Assembly (NCBI GenBank): GCA_028284395.1
Contig: JANQRV010000136.1
Coordinates: forward strand, 1-54,076
From: Saprospiraceae bacterium
Lineage (GTDB): Bacteria > Bacteroidota > Bacteroidia > Chitinophagales > Saprospiraceae
Reading direction: 5' to 3'
DNA length: 54,076 nucleotides
The translations under genes were made by a program, and so were the position numbers. Positions within the stretch are counted from its first letter, which is position 1. Each line of letters opens with the position of its first letter. Below are positions 1-7,756 of the stretch, piece by piece. Under the pieces are notes generated by a model that was given only the letters and a program-made list of their open reading frames with translations, ran no database searches and was not told the origin of the DNA.

Positions 1-1
1 C

Positions 2-307
2 GGTCAAGGATCTTTTATGGCCAAACCATTCTTCCGAGAATTCATTAAAAGACTGGAAAAGATGGAACATCCTAATTTCGATCTCAATAATAAATTCTAT
101 CGTCCTCCCGGAAATCTGGGGATCGAACTGGATTGTGATGAATATCAAAAAGATGTTTGGGATGAATTGGACAGCGAAGAAGAAGGCGAATTTATAGAAC
201 GTGGATCGGGTGGTTTTTCCAATGATATCTTTGCCGACGAAATTCCTGCGGAGTTTGAAGAAGGTACCATCAGATGGGATACAACCGGTCAAAACAGAAG
301 AAATTAA
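2..307 (+). CDS. C-terminal fragment of a probable penicillin-binding protein 1A (5'-truncated)
   Basis: The reading frame is open from the first bases of the window (G-Q-G-S-F before the first ATG at 17), so this is the end of a longer gene and that ATG is internal. The motif GQGSFMAKPFFREFIKR, followed by an acidic, Pro-containing tail with IDCDEYQ-like spacing (ELDCDEYQ), resembles the end of class A penicillin-binding proteins of Bacteroidota, where a GQGA..ALPIW..FM stretch closes the transpeptidase domain. If right, the complete protein is a membrane-anchored peptidoglycan glycosyltransferase/transpeptidase acting in the periplasm. The catalytic domains lie outside the window, so the call rests on this C-terminal similarity alone. 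The last 40 residues are strongly acidic. The next gene starts 18 bp downstream in the same direction. Confidence 0.5.
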   Translation, partial: GQGSFMAKPFFREFIKRLEKMEHPNFDLNNKFYRPPGNLGIELDCDEYQKDVWDELDSEEEGEFIERGSGGFSNDIFADEIPAEFEEGTIRWDTTGQNRRN

Positions 308-325
308 TCATCAAAACATCATTTA

Positions 326-676
326 ATGAAACCTTTTCAGGCCAACTTAATCAATGCAATCATATTAATTGTTATGGGATTGTGGGGTTACTTCGGATCG
401 GATTCTCCATCCAATACTGCTTTCATACCCGTAGCTTTCGGTGTTTTATTTGCGCTGGTTACTCCTCCATTCCGCAATGGCAATAAAGTCGTTGCTCATA
501 TTGTTGTCTTACTCACTTTTCTGCTTATTATTGCCCTGATTATGCCGTTGATGGGGTCTTTGTCCAGAAACGATAACTTGGCGACGATAAGAGTCAGCAT
601 CATGATATTGTCTTCGATCCTAGCCATGAGTATTTTTATCAAAAGCTTTATTGATGCCAGAAAAGCGAAAGAATGA
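326..676 (+). CDS. small integral membrane protein, function unknown
   Basis: A 116-residue protein with about four hydrophobic helices: roughly residues 8-25, 30-46, 55-75 and 88-106. Between them are short loops (FGSDSPSN, FRNGNK, SLSRNDN), and the tail is basic (KSFIDARKAKE). It looks like a conserved small inner-membrane protein seen in many Bacteroidota beside cell-envelope genes, but I recognise no catalytic motif or named family. It sits 18 bp after the probable penicillin-binding protein and its stop codon lies one base before the ATG of the next lipoprotein gene, so the three genes are very likely co-transcribed. Confidence 0.75.
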   Translation: MKPFQANLINAIILIVMGLWGYFGSDSPSNTAFIPVAFGVLFALVTPPFRNGNKVVAHIVVLLTFLLIIALIMPLMGSLSRNDNLATIRVSIMILSSILAMSIFIKSFIDARKAKE

Positions 677-677
677 C

Positions 678-2678
678 ATGAAGGTCAAACATCTGTTTAT
701 CGGGGCGCTCGTTGCCCTGATTATTTTTGGTTGCCTACCCTACGAAGAAGAGATAGCTGAAATTGACCTCAATATTAAAGATCCAGCGTTACAAAGGTTA
801 TTGGACTACCAGGATCGTCAAGAGGTCGATAGCATATACCCTTATTTCCACCACGAGGACGCGACTTTCAGGTATGCCGCAGCCATGGCGTTTGCATCCA
901 TAGCTCAACCAGAATATACCGATACCCTTTCCTTTCTGCTGCAAAGCAAAAACGACTTAGTCAGAGCAGCTGCAGCCTTTGCGATTGGCCAGTGTGGTGG
1001 TGATAAAGCCGAAAAATTGTTATTGGATCGCTTTGAAAGATATGATACGATTGGATACTACAAACGATCCAACCGGGCCATTCTTGAGGCGATCGGAAAA
1101 TGTGGATCAGAGCCGTTGTTAGAAGCACTTTCCACCATTTCGACTTACAACGAACAAGATACGGCACTACTCGAAGGCCAGGCATTGGGGATCTACCGCT
1201 ATGCGCTACGGGGAAATACCAGTTTTGCCGGCACCTCCCGAATGGTTGAATTGGCTACCGGCGAACAGTATCCAAGTAGCGTTCGGCTGATCGCTGCCAA
1301 TTATCTTTCGCGGGCAAATGGTATCAAGTTGGACACTTTTGCTGTCCGGCTGACCACCACTACCAAGTCAGAACCCGATCCGAACATCAGAATGGCCTTG
1401 GTTATCGCTATGGGAAAAACGCAAAGGCCCGGAGCATTGGAAGCCCTAATTTCGCTTTTTGATTCCGAGCGTGACCATCGAGTAAAGGGCAACATTCTAA
1501 GGGCTTTCGGAAATTTCGATTACGCCCGAACGCAAGCTCTGGTGAATGCCGCACTTAAAGACCCCAACCCCAACATAGCCCTTCGCGCAGCCCAGTTTTT
1601 TGTAGATTACGGCATTCCGGAAGACGCCATCTCGTACCGTCGTACCGCTCGAGATACACTTCCTACGAAGGTACAAATTCTGATGTACCAAGCTGCCAAT
1701 CGCCATTTGCCCAATTATTATGCCGACACCAGAGGACTCATTAATTATGATTTGCGGCGAAAATTCGAACAGTCTTTCGACCCCTACGAAAAAGCGCTGG
1801 CCATGCGCGCTTTGGCCGAATTCCCTTGGAACTATCGCTACATCCATGATGCAGGGTTTCGGGATTCCTCCTTCATTGTTAAAACATCGGCGGTTGATGC
1901 GCTGGCAGCAATCAGTAGTCGACCAGATTTTGATCGCTTTTTTGGAACTGGTAAGCGCGTTGTGAGTCGCGAACTGGCCCGATATTTCCAGGAAGCTGTT
2001 GCTACCGCAGACCCAGGTATGGTAAGCGGAGCAGCAACTCCGTTACGCGACAAAAACCGGGACTACCGAAGCTTTCTCGATAGTCTTGATTTCCTCGATA
2101 AAGCACTGGCCAAGCTCAGACTTCCCGGAGAAGTTGAGGCATACCGTGCCCTCAAACAAACGATCGATGTCTTTGCCGGGAACGAATACCAACCTTATCA
2201 GGTGCCACACAATCATCCAATTGACTGGCAAGCATTCAATAATCTATCGGACGATCCTAAGGCAGTGATACGCACCTCCAAAGGGACCATCATCCTTGAG
2301 TTTTATTTGCAGGAGGCCCCCGCCACTGCAATTAATTTCATCAAACTGGCAAGAGCGAAATATTTCGACGGTAAGAATTTCCATCGGGTCGTTCCAAATT
2401 TTGTCATCCAGGGTGGCTGTTCAAGAGGTGATGGCTACGGAGGACTGGATTATACCATCCGTTCCGAAATCTCACAATTGAGCTATAACGATGAGGGCTT
2501 TGTTGGAATGGCGTCTGCTGGTCCACATACCGAAGGAACTCAATTTTTTATTACCCACTCGCCGGCACTTCACTTAGATGGTAAATTTTCTATTTTTGCC
2601 AAGGTGACAAAAAATACAATGGACGTCGTTCATCAAATCGAAGCGGGTGACCTAATTGAATCCGTAAGTTTCAGATAA
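678..2678 (+). CDS. HEAT-repeat lipoprotein with C-terminal cyclophilin-type peptidyl-prolyl isomerase domain
   Basis: I chose the ATG at 678 because it follows the upstream stop by one base and begins a lipoprotein signal (MKVKHLF... with lipobox IFGC, Cys19). An ATG at 651 would overlap the upstream gene. Residues 25-500 hold alpha-helical HEAT-like repeats (FRYAAAMAFASI, VRAAAAFAIGQCG, IRMALVIAMGKT, HRVKGNILRAFG). From about residue 528 there is a cyclophilin domain: VIRTSKGTI, FIKLARAKYFDGKNFHRVVPN, VIQGG, EGTQFFITHSP, LDGKFSIFAKV. The FHR and FFITH elements match the active-site regions of cyclophilins. The protein is probably anchored in the outer or inner membrane facing the periplasm, where the repeats could bind client proteins and the C-terminal domain could isomerise prolyl bonds during folding of exported proteins. 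The 666-residue length is far above that of a simple cyclophilin because of the repeats. Confidence 0.88.
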   Translation: MKVKHLFIGALVALIIFGCLPYEEEIAEIDLNIKDPALQRLLDYQDRQEVDSIYPYFHHEDATFRYAAAMAFASIAQPEYTDTLSFLLQSKNDLVRAAAAFAIGQCGGDKAEKLLLDRFERYDTIGYYKRSNRAILEAIGKCGSEPLLEALSTISTYNEQDTALLEGQALGIYRYALRGNTSFAGTSRMVELATGEQYPSSVRLIAANYLSRANGIKLDTFAVRLTTTTKSEPDPNIRMALVIAMGKTQRPGALEALISLFDSERDHRVKGNILRAFGNFDYARTQALVNAALKDPNPNIALRAAQFFVDYGIPEDAISYRRTARDTLPTKVQILMYQAANRHLPNYYADTRGLINYDLRRKFEQSFDPYEKALAMRALAEFPWNYRYIHDAGFRDSSFIVKTSAVDALAAISSRPDFDRFFGTGKRVVSRELARYFQEAVATADPGMVSGAATPLRDKNRDYRSFLDSLDFLDKALAKLRLPGEVEAYRALKQTIDVFAGNEYQPYQVPHNHPIDWQAFNNLSDDPKAVIRTSKGTIILEFYLQEAPATAINFIKLARAKYFDGKNFHRVVPNFVIQGGCSRGDGYGGLDYTIRSEISQLSYNDEGFVGMASAGPHTEGTQFFITHSPALHLDGKFSIFAKVTKNTMDVVHQIEAGDLIESVSFR

Positions 2679-2723
2679 TGGACCTGGCCTCAACCTCTTA
2701 ACCTAACAAATTTAAAACCAACG

Positions 2724-3833
2724 ATGAAAGAAACTCCGCTAACGGGAAAACACATTGACCTTGGTGCCAAAATGGCCGCATTTGCCGGATACAATATGCC
2801 CATATCATATGCAGGGATTAAGGAAGAACACCACTGCGTTAGAAACAATGTGGGCGTTTTCGATGTCTCTCATATGGGGGAGTTTATCATTAAGGGCAAA
2901 CAAGCTCTCGACCTGATCCAATATGTCACTACCAACAATGCCGCCCGTTTGAAGATCGGCGAAGCACAGTACTCATGTCTGCCGAATAAAGACGGAGGGA
3001 TTGTCGATGACCTTTTGATCTATCGCCTCGCCCAGGATATGTGTGCAGAAGGGGAGCAAGCGTTTATGCTTGTTGTGAATGCGTCCAACATCCAAAAAGA
3101 CCTGGATTGGATCAATCAGCATAACCACTTCGACACCCGGGTGATTAACATTTCCGATCAAACAGGCCTTCTGGCCGTACAAGGCCCCAATGCCATTCAG
3201 GCCATGCAGCCTCTTACCGATATTGACTTAAAATCTCTTTCCTATTATACATTCACCAAAGGCAAATTTGGCGGTATGGATAACATACTGATCTCGGCAA
3301 CCGGTTATACCGGGTCTGGGGGATTTGAAATCTACGCCAATAACGATCAATTGGCAAGACTTTGGGACAAGGTCTTCGAAGCAGGCCAGTCATTTGAGAT
3401 CCAGCCGATAGGACTTGGAGCCAGAGATACGCTTCGTATGGAAATGGGCTATTGCCTTTATGGAAATGACATTGATGATACCACCTCTCCGATTGAAGCC
3501 GGTCTGGGGTGGATCACCAAGACTAAAAAGTCGGCCCCCTTTATCAGCCAGGAAAAATTTGCAGCACAGAAAACGGAAGGAGTATCCAGAAAACTCTGTG
3601 CTTTCAAAGTCGATAGCCGGCGCGTACCGCGGCATGGCTATCCAATTCAGGATGGAGACGCAAGAGAAATTGGCACCGTTACTTCCGGTACCATGTCGCC
3701 AACCCTGGAAACCCCAATCGGACTGGGTTATGTAAGATCTGAATTAGCCACTCCTGGTACGGAGATTTTCATCTCAGTAGGTAAAAAAACATTACCCGCT
3801 ACCATTGTTAAATTGCCTTTCATTGAGAGATAA
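2724..3833 (+). CDS. gcvT: aminomethyltransferase, T protein of the glycine cleavage system
   Basis: A 369-residue protein, the usual length of GcvT. It begins KETPLTGKHIDLGAKMAAFAG and continues with MPISYAGIKEEHHCVRNNVGVFDVSHMGE, the standard start of the folate-binding domain. The catalytic-site Asp region is at GGIVDDLLIY (residues 91-100), and TGYTGSGGFE and GLGARDTLRMEMGYCLYGNDID are typical of the family. With H, P and L proteins, the enzyme transfers the methylene group of the lipoyl-bound aminomethyl group to tetrahydrofolate and releases ammonia, in the cytoplasm. No other gcv gene is in the window, which is common in this phylum. The gene starts 45 bp after the HEAT-cyclophilin gene. 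The functional call is firm. Confidence 0.97.
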   Translation: MKETPLTGKHIDLGAKMAAFAGYNMPISYAGIKEEHHCVRNNVGVFDVSHMGEFIIKGKQALDLIQYVTTNNAARLKIGEAQYSCLPNKDGGIVDDLLIYRLAQDMCAEGEQAFMLVVNASNIQKDLDWINQHNHFDTRVINISDQTGLLAVQGPNAIQAMQPLTDIDLKSLSYYTFTKGKFGGMDNILISATGYTGSGGFEIYANNDQLARLWDKVFEAGQSFEIQPIGLGARDTLRMEMGYCLYGNDIDDTTSPIEAGLGWITKTKKSAPFISQEKFAAQKTEGVSRKLCAFKVDSRRVPRHGYPIQDGDAREIGTVTSGTMSPTLETPIGLGYVRSELATPGTEIFISVGKKTLPATIVKLPFIER

Positions 3834-3870
3834 ATGAACAAAAACTGGATCCTCTCCTTAATAATACCGT

Positions 3871-3908
3871 ACAATATTTCAATTGTTATTGAAACTTTCG
3901 AAAATTGT
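3871..3908. promoter_or_regulatory. nested inverted repeats upstream of the GbsR-type regulator
   Basis: TTTCAAT-TGTT-ATTGAAA is a perfect 7-bp inverted repeat at 3877-3894, next to the palindrome TTTCGAAA at 3896-3903. ACAAT (3871-3875) and ATTGT (3904-3908) flank the whole block as a wider repeat. It lies about 100 bp before the regulator gene and could be an operator for that regulator or another factor. The symmetry is seen in the sequence; the function is inferred. Confidence 0.4.
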
Positions 3909-3980
3909 AGTAGATTAGGATACCGTGTGAATGGGCGAAATGCCCTAAGTAATGATATTTGCAGATGTAGTAGTCTACAT
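3906..3980. promoter_or_regulatory. paired TGTAGTAG motifs 60 bp apart, the second inside an inverted repeat
   Basis: TGTAGTAG occurs at 3906-3913 and again at 3966-3973, an offset of exactly 60 bp. The second copy is part of ATGTAG-TAGT-CTACAT, a perfect 6-bp inverted repeat at 3965-3980 that ends 29 bp before the start of the regulator gene. Two like sites on one DNA face before a helix-turn-helix regulator suggest autoregulation. Between them is a small GGGC/GCCC hairpin (3933-3945). Confidence 0.4.
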
Positions 3981-4009
3981 AGGATTTAAGGGAACAAAAC
4001 AAATGAAAC

Positions 4010-4510
4010 ATGGAGTTTCTGGAAGGAAAAGAAAAATTCATTCAATCTTGGGGAGCACTGGGATCTAATTGGGGAATCAATCGGACAATGGCACAAATCC
4101 ATGCCCTGTTACTGATTTCACCGGAATCACTCTGTGCGGAGGACATTATGGAAGAATTGAAGATTTCACGGGGCAATGCCAATATGAACATCCGTGCCCT
4201 AATCGATTGGGGATTGGTTCACAAAGAATTGAAGACCGGTCAGAGAAAGGAGTTTTTTGTTGCCGAGAAGGATATGTGGACCATCGTCAAAAATATCATT
4301 TCTCAACGGAAGAAAAGAGAATTGGAGCCTATGTTGAAATTACTCGACGAACTATCCAGCGTCGAAGGAACCGACGAAAATTCGGAGGAATTCAGCAAAA
4401 TGATTAAGGAAATCAAGCTGTTTTCTAATAAGGCAGATTCAACACTGGATCGACTTGTAAAAGCCGAACCCAATTGGTTTGTCGGTACCTTTATGAAGTT
4501 GATCAAATAA
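4010..4510 (+). CDS. GbsR/MarR-family winged-helix transcriptional regulator
   Basis: A 166-residue protein with a winged helix-turn-helix in its first 85 residues: ALLLISPESLCAEDIMEELKISRGNANMNIRALIDWGLVHKE, where LKISRGNANMNIRAL is the recognition helix, followed by the wing (LKTGQRKEFFVAEKDMW). The C-terminal half is a charged coiled coil (residues about 100-150) likely to dimerise. Family members such as GbsR repress osmoprotectant genes in response to choline or related ligands; the ligand here is unknown. A secreted sulfatase gene starts 56 bp downstream on the same strand and is the obvious candidate target. Two repeated motifs in the 176-bp upstream gap may be its operators. Confidence 0.85.
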   Translation: MEFLEGKEKFIQSWGALGSNWGINRTMAQIHALLLISPESLCAEDIMEELKISRGNANMNIRALIDWGLVHKELKTGQRKEFFVAEKDMWTIVKNIISQRKKRELEPMLKLLDELSSVEGTDENSEEFSKMIKEIKLFSNKADSTLDRLVKAEPNWFVGTFMKLIK

Positions 4511-4566
4511 CGGATAAATAAGGAGGGTTGGTACCAATCTTCAAACAATTCGATCTTAATTTTGAT

Positions 4567-6084
4567 ATGAGAAAGACCACATTCTTCCGGTTTGGCATTT
4601 CATTTGTACTCCTCATTTTCTCTTGCTCATTCCTTTCTTCTGCTTCCCTGAAGGCTCAACAAAAGCCCAATGTTCTGTTCATTGCCATTGATGATATGAA
4701 CGATTGGACGAGTTTCTTAGATGGTCATCCACAGGCCATTACCCCTCATATGGATCGGCTTGCTCAGGAAGGGGTTCGCTTTACCAATGCCCACTGCGTA
4801 TCCCCTGCATGCGGACCGAGTCGAAGCGCCTTACTCTTCGGCATTAGTCCCAGTAAATCTGGTCTATACCCCTTCTACAATCAGATGGCCATGGATCAGT
4901 CACAATTGAATCGATACATTAGCCTACCCCAACTCTTCAAGGAAAATGGCTACCGTACCTATGGTTCTGGAAAAATTCACCATGGCCGGGATTGGACTTT
5001 TAAGAAAGATGGCGGCAAACGAGAGTGGACAGAAAACAACCAAAAAGTACTCGATTCACTGCCTCCTCTGGTATTTGACTATGAAGCAGGATTTGGCAAA
5101 GGCCGCAAAATGGCATTTTGTCCAACGAATTCGCCACTCGAACACCATCCGGATTATGAAACTGCACGTTACGGAACCGAGATCCTTTCTCGCTACCATG
5201 AAGAGCCCTTCTTTCTGGCATTAGGCTTCGTTAAGCCCCATCTTCCGTTTGTTTGTCCGAAAGAATACTTTGATTTATATCCCGACTCCATCCGGGCTCC
5301 CGAAATCAAAGCGGATGACTTGGTCGACGTGCCCTGGGCAGCCCGTAGCAATGCGCGCTTAAAGGATGACCTGAACTACCGCCAAGATGGCAAGTGGCAA
5401 AAGGTTCATCGGGCTTATTTAGCCTGTAACTCCTGGACGGATGCCAACATTGGCCGGGTTGTCGATGCCTTGAAAAGTAGTCCTTATGCAGACAATACCA
5501 TCATTGTCCTTTGGTCGGACCATGGTTATCACCAAGGAGAAAAACGCAGCTTTCGAAAATTCTCGCTTTGGGAGGAAGCCACTAAAGTCCCTTTTATCAT
5601 TGTAGATCCACGCCATGCTTATGAGGGGATTTGCCGAGAAGCTGTTTCCCTCCAGGATATTTATCCAACCCTAACCTCCATGGCCGGATTGGTAAAACCC
5701 GATTATGTAGAAGGAATCGACCTACTTCCGTGGTTGAAAGATCCGACCAAAGCCAAAGAACAACCAGCGGTTATCACATGGGGGCGTGGCAATTACAGCA
5801 TCCGTACCAGAAATTGGCGTTACAACCGCTATTTTGACCTCACTGAAGAGCTTTATTATCACCCGTCTGACCCTCACGAATGGTTCAACCTGGCGCTCAA
5901 TTCGGGATACGATCACATCAAAAAACAATTGGCACTTTGGTTACCTAAGTCCGAAGCGCCATTGGTCATTCAGGGAAAAGCCCTCCATAACAGCGTCGAT
6001 GCGGATCAACCCGGTTTGAAAAAAGCGAAGGAAAATTGGGAGCTAATCAATGCTCGAATTGAACCTCCTCTTGATAAAAATTGA
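4567..6084 (+). CDS. secreted sulfatase, iduronate-2-sulfatase-like
   Basis: I chose the ATG at 4567, which begins a signal peptide (MRKTTFFRFG... to about SLKAQQ); a TTG at 4528 also lies in frame. The mature protein starts with KPNVLFIAIDDMNDW, which supplies the metal-binding aspartates. The sulfatase signature C-G-P-S-R (Cys82) marks the cysteine converted to formylglycine by a separate maturase. SGKIHHG and LWSDHGYHQGEK are further active-site and metal-binding regions. The order of motifs is closest to iduronate-2-sulfatase-like enzymes of polysaccharide-degrading marine bacteria. It would remove sulfate esters from a glycan in the periplasm or outside the cell. No maturase or glycoside hydrolase gene is nearby, so the substrate cannot be inferred. 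It is probably controlled by the regulator just upstream. It converges on the sigma-factor gene with a one-base gap and no terminator. Confidence 0.92.
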   Translation: MRKTTFFRFGISFVLLIFSCSFLSSASLKAQQKPNVLFIAIDDMNDWTSFLDGHPQAITPHMDRLAQEGVRFTNAHCVSPACGPSRSALLFGISPSKSGLYPFYNQMAMDQSQLNRYISLPQLFKENGYRTYGSGKIHHGRDWTFKKDGGKREWTENNQKVLDSLPPLVFDYEAGFGKGRKMAFCPTNSPLEHHPDYETARYGTEILSRYHEEPFFLALGFVKPHLPFVCPKEYFDLYPDSIRAPEIKADDLVDVPWAARSNARLKDDLNYRQDGKWQKVHRAYLACNSWTDANIGRVVDALKSSPYADNTIIVLWSDHGYHQGEKRSFRKFSLWEEATKVPFIIVDPRHAYEGICREAVSLQDIYPTLTSMAGLVKPDYVEGIDLLPWLKDPTKAKEQPAVITWGRGNYSIRTRNWRYNRYFDLTEELYYHPSDPHEWFNLALNSGYDHIKKQLALWLPKSEAPLVIQGKALHNSVDADQPGLKKAKENWELINARIEPPLDKN

Positions 6085-6085
6085 G

Positions 6086-7351
6086 CTAGCTGTGATCCTT
6101 CATCGTTTCGATTAGCTTTTGGATGTAATTTTTCTCTTGCTCAAGATTGGAGAGCAATACTCCTTGTTGCAGGTATTCTTCCGCCCTTTCCGGCTCTCCC
6201 ATCCGAATGAGAAGCTTGCCCATAGTAACGTAAAACAGATAGTACCCCTTCAATAAGTGCTCCAGGTCTAATCGATTCATTTCTGCTATAGCTGCTTCGG
6301 GACTGGCACAATAGCTCAATGCGATACACCGATTTAGTTGCACAAATGCCGAGGGATTCAACCTCTGCAATGTATTGTAATAAGCGACGATGAGGCACCA
6401 TTGAGTTTCCTGGAAAGAAGACGCGAGGCAATGAAGTGAAGAAATCCCTGCTTCCAGATGATAGCTCGTCAAAACCCTCCCCTTTCTTGCCATTCTTAAT
6501 TGTTCAATTGCCCATCCAATTACTTCTTGGTCCCAAAGCTGCCGGTTTTGATGTTCCAAATCGATTATTTCACCGGTCTCGGCAATGCGTGCATCGAAAC
6601 GAGCGATGTTAAAAAGCATGAGGGCCATCAGTGCATTATTGGAAGGATCGGTGCCGCCTTCCCTGATTAACATGTCCGTTAAAAAAATCGCTTCCTTACA
6701 AAAAGATTTATTGATCACGGAATCGCCCGTAGACGCCCGGTATCCCTCATTGAAAATGATGTACAATGCTCGTTGTACCGAACGTAGCCGTGATTTCAGT
6801 TGAAAGAGGAAAGGGGTATGAAGCGTAATCCCGTGATCCCTGATTTTCCTCTTACCACGGGAAAGAATTTTCTTGACGGCTTCCTTCTCCAGGCCGAAAA
6901 CAATGCGGATCTGGTCTACACTAAAACCGCCGATGATCTTCAGGATCAGCATTACCTGAGTGCGTTCAGAAATGATCGGATGACAAAGAGCAAACATGAC
7001 GCGAAGTTTGCTTTCCTTCAATTCATGATCTAAAAGCAGGTGATCTATTTGCTGTTCGAAATGAGTGGGACTTTCATAAATGGATCTGGAGCGCACATGG
7101 TGATTGGCCTGTTTCTTCAGATAATTGATGGTCTTGTTCTTACAGACTCGATATAACCAAGCTGAAGGCTTATCCGGCAATACCCTTTCCCAGGACTCGG
7201 CGGCGGCCAGGAATGTTTCCTGAACGATATCCTCGGCCGTGGCAATTTCTTTCAAGCCAAAATAGGAAATCAGAGAAGTTACCAACTTGCCGTAGTGCTC
7301 GCGGAACAACTTCTCTAACTCCAATTCCAGATGCTGTTGGTGATCTGTCAT
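6086..7351 (-). CDS. ECF42-type RNA polymerase sigma factor with long C-terminal helical extension
   Basis: A 421-residue sigma-70 family protein. Region 2 is near residues 10-75 (FREHYGKLVTSLISYFG, TAEDIVQETFLAA, PSAWLYRVCKNKTINYLKK) and region 4 near 115-170 (IGGFSVDQIRIVFGLEKEAVKKILSRGKRKIR). The remaining 230 residues are a TPR-like helical domain (DUF6596 type: LYIIFNEGYRAS, ALMALMLFNIARFDAR, HCLASSFQETQWCLIVAYYNTL). This architecture defines the ECF42 group, which normally lacks an anti-sigma factor and is paired with DGPF proteins, as here. Its ATG overlaps the stop codon of the DGPF gene (TCAT at 7348-7351), implying translational coupling. Members are linked to stress or antibiotic responses; the C-terminal domain is needed for activity in studied cases. 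Confidence 0.92.
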   Translation of the reverse strand: MTDHQQHLELELEKLFREHYGKLVTSLISYFGLKEIATAEDIVQETFLAAAESWERVLPDKPSAWLYRVCKNKTINYLKKQANHHVRSRSIYESPTHFEQQIDHLLLDHELKESKLRVMFALCHPIISERTQVMLILKIIGGFSVDQIRIVFGLEKEAVKKILSRGKRKIRDHGITLHTPFLFQLKSRLRSVQRALYIIFNEGYRASTGDSVINKSFCKEAIFLTDMLIREGGTDPSNNALMALMLFNIARFDARIAETGEIIDLEHQNRQLWDQEVIGWAIEQLRMARKGRVLTSYHLEAGISSLHCLASSFQETQWCLIVAYYNTLQRLNPSAFVQLNRCIALSYCASPEAAIAEMNRLDLEHLLKGYYLFYVTMGKLLIRMGEPERAEEYLQQGVLLSNLEQEKNYIQKLIETMKDHS

Positions 7352-7689
7352 TGCATTTTAAGTACCGGACGCAATTCAATCACACCTCCGTATTTAAAAA
7401 CAGGACACTTACGCGCCAACTCCATCCCTTGGTCTAAGTCCATGGCCTTGATCAGGATGTAACCACTAATCGCCTCTTTGGATTCTATAAATGGTCCATC
7501 CGATGAAACGGAGTCCTTGAGGATGTATCGGCCCTCAGGCTGGAGTGGATCTCCGGAAACATAGTGGCCGGTTTTGGAAAGTTCATCTACCCAAGCCACA
7601 TATTCTTCAATCTCGGACTGAAATTCGGCCTCCGATAAATTATTCATTCGATTGATGTCTTCGCGAATGAAAAGCATAAATTCTTTCAT
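7348..7689 (-). CDS. DGPF/YCII-related protein, partner of the ECF42 sigma factor
   Basis: A 113-residue ferredoxin-like-fold protein with MKEFMLFIRED at the start, GHYVSGDPLQPEG in the middle and the hallmark DGPF at residues 64-67, followed by FIESKEAISGYILIKA. I chose the ATG at 7689; an upstream ATG in frame would run through the neighbouring promoter region. Proteins of this family occur next to ECF42 sigma factors across many phyla; their biochemical role is unresolved, and a catalytic or regulatory role has been suggested. The gene precedes the sigma factor and overlaps it by four bases. Confidence 0.9.
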   Translation of the reverse strand: MKEFMLFIREDINRMNNLSEAEFQSEIEEYVAWVDELSKTGHYVSGDPLQPEGRYILKDSVSSDGPFIESKEAISGYILIKAMDLDQGMELARKCPVFKYGGVIELRPVLKMQ

Positions 7690-7697
7690 AATGTTCA

Positions 7698-7720
7698 GTT
7701 TGTTTACGATATAGACAAAC
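7698..7720 (-). promoter_or_regulatory. inverted repeat before the DGPF-ECF42 operon
   Basis: GTTTGT and ACAAAC form a perfect 6-bp inverted repeat with an 11-bp spacer, ending 9 bp before the DGPF start codon. The short gap (7690-7756) must hold the operon promoter. It could be an operator or a leader hairpin. I could not match a known ECF42 promoter with confidence. Confidence 0.3.
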
Positions 7721-7756
7721 CTTTTCCGTCGAGGGGACAATTCTGAAAAAAAAATT

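Noticed and set aside
651..680. start of the HEAT-cyclophilin gene at the ATG at 651
   Set aside because: It would overlap the upstream gene by 26 bases and place non-signal residues before a clear lipoprotein signal that begins at 678.
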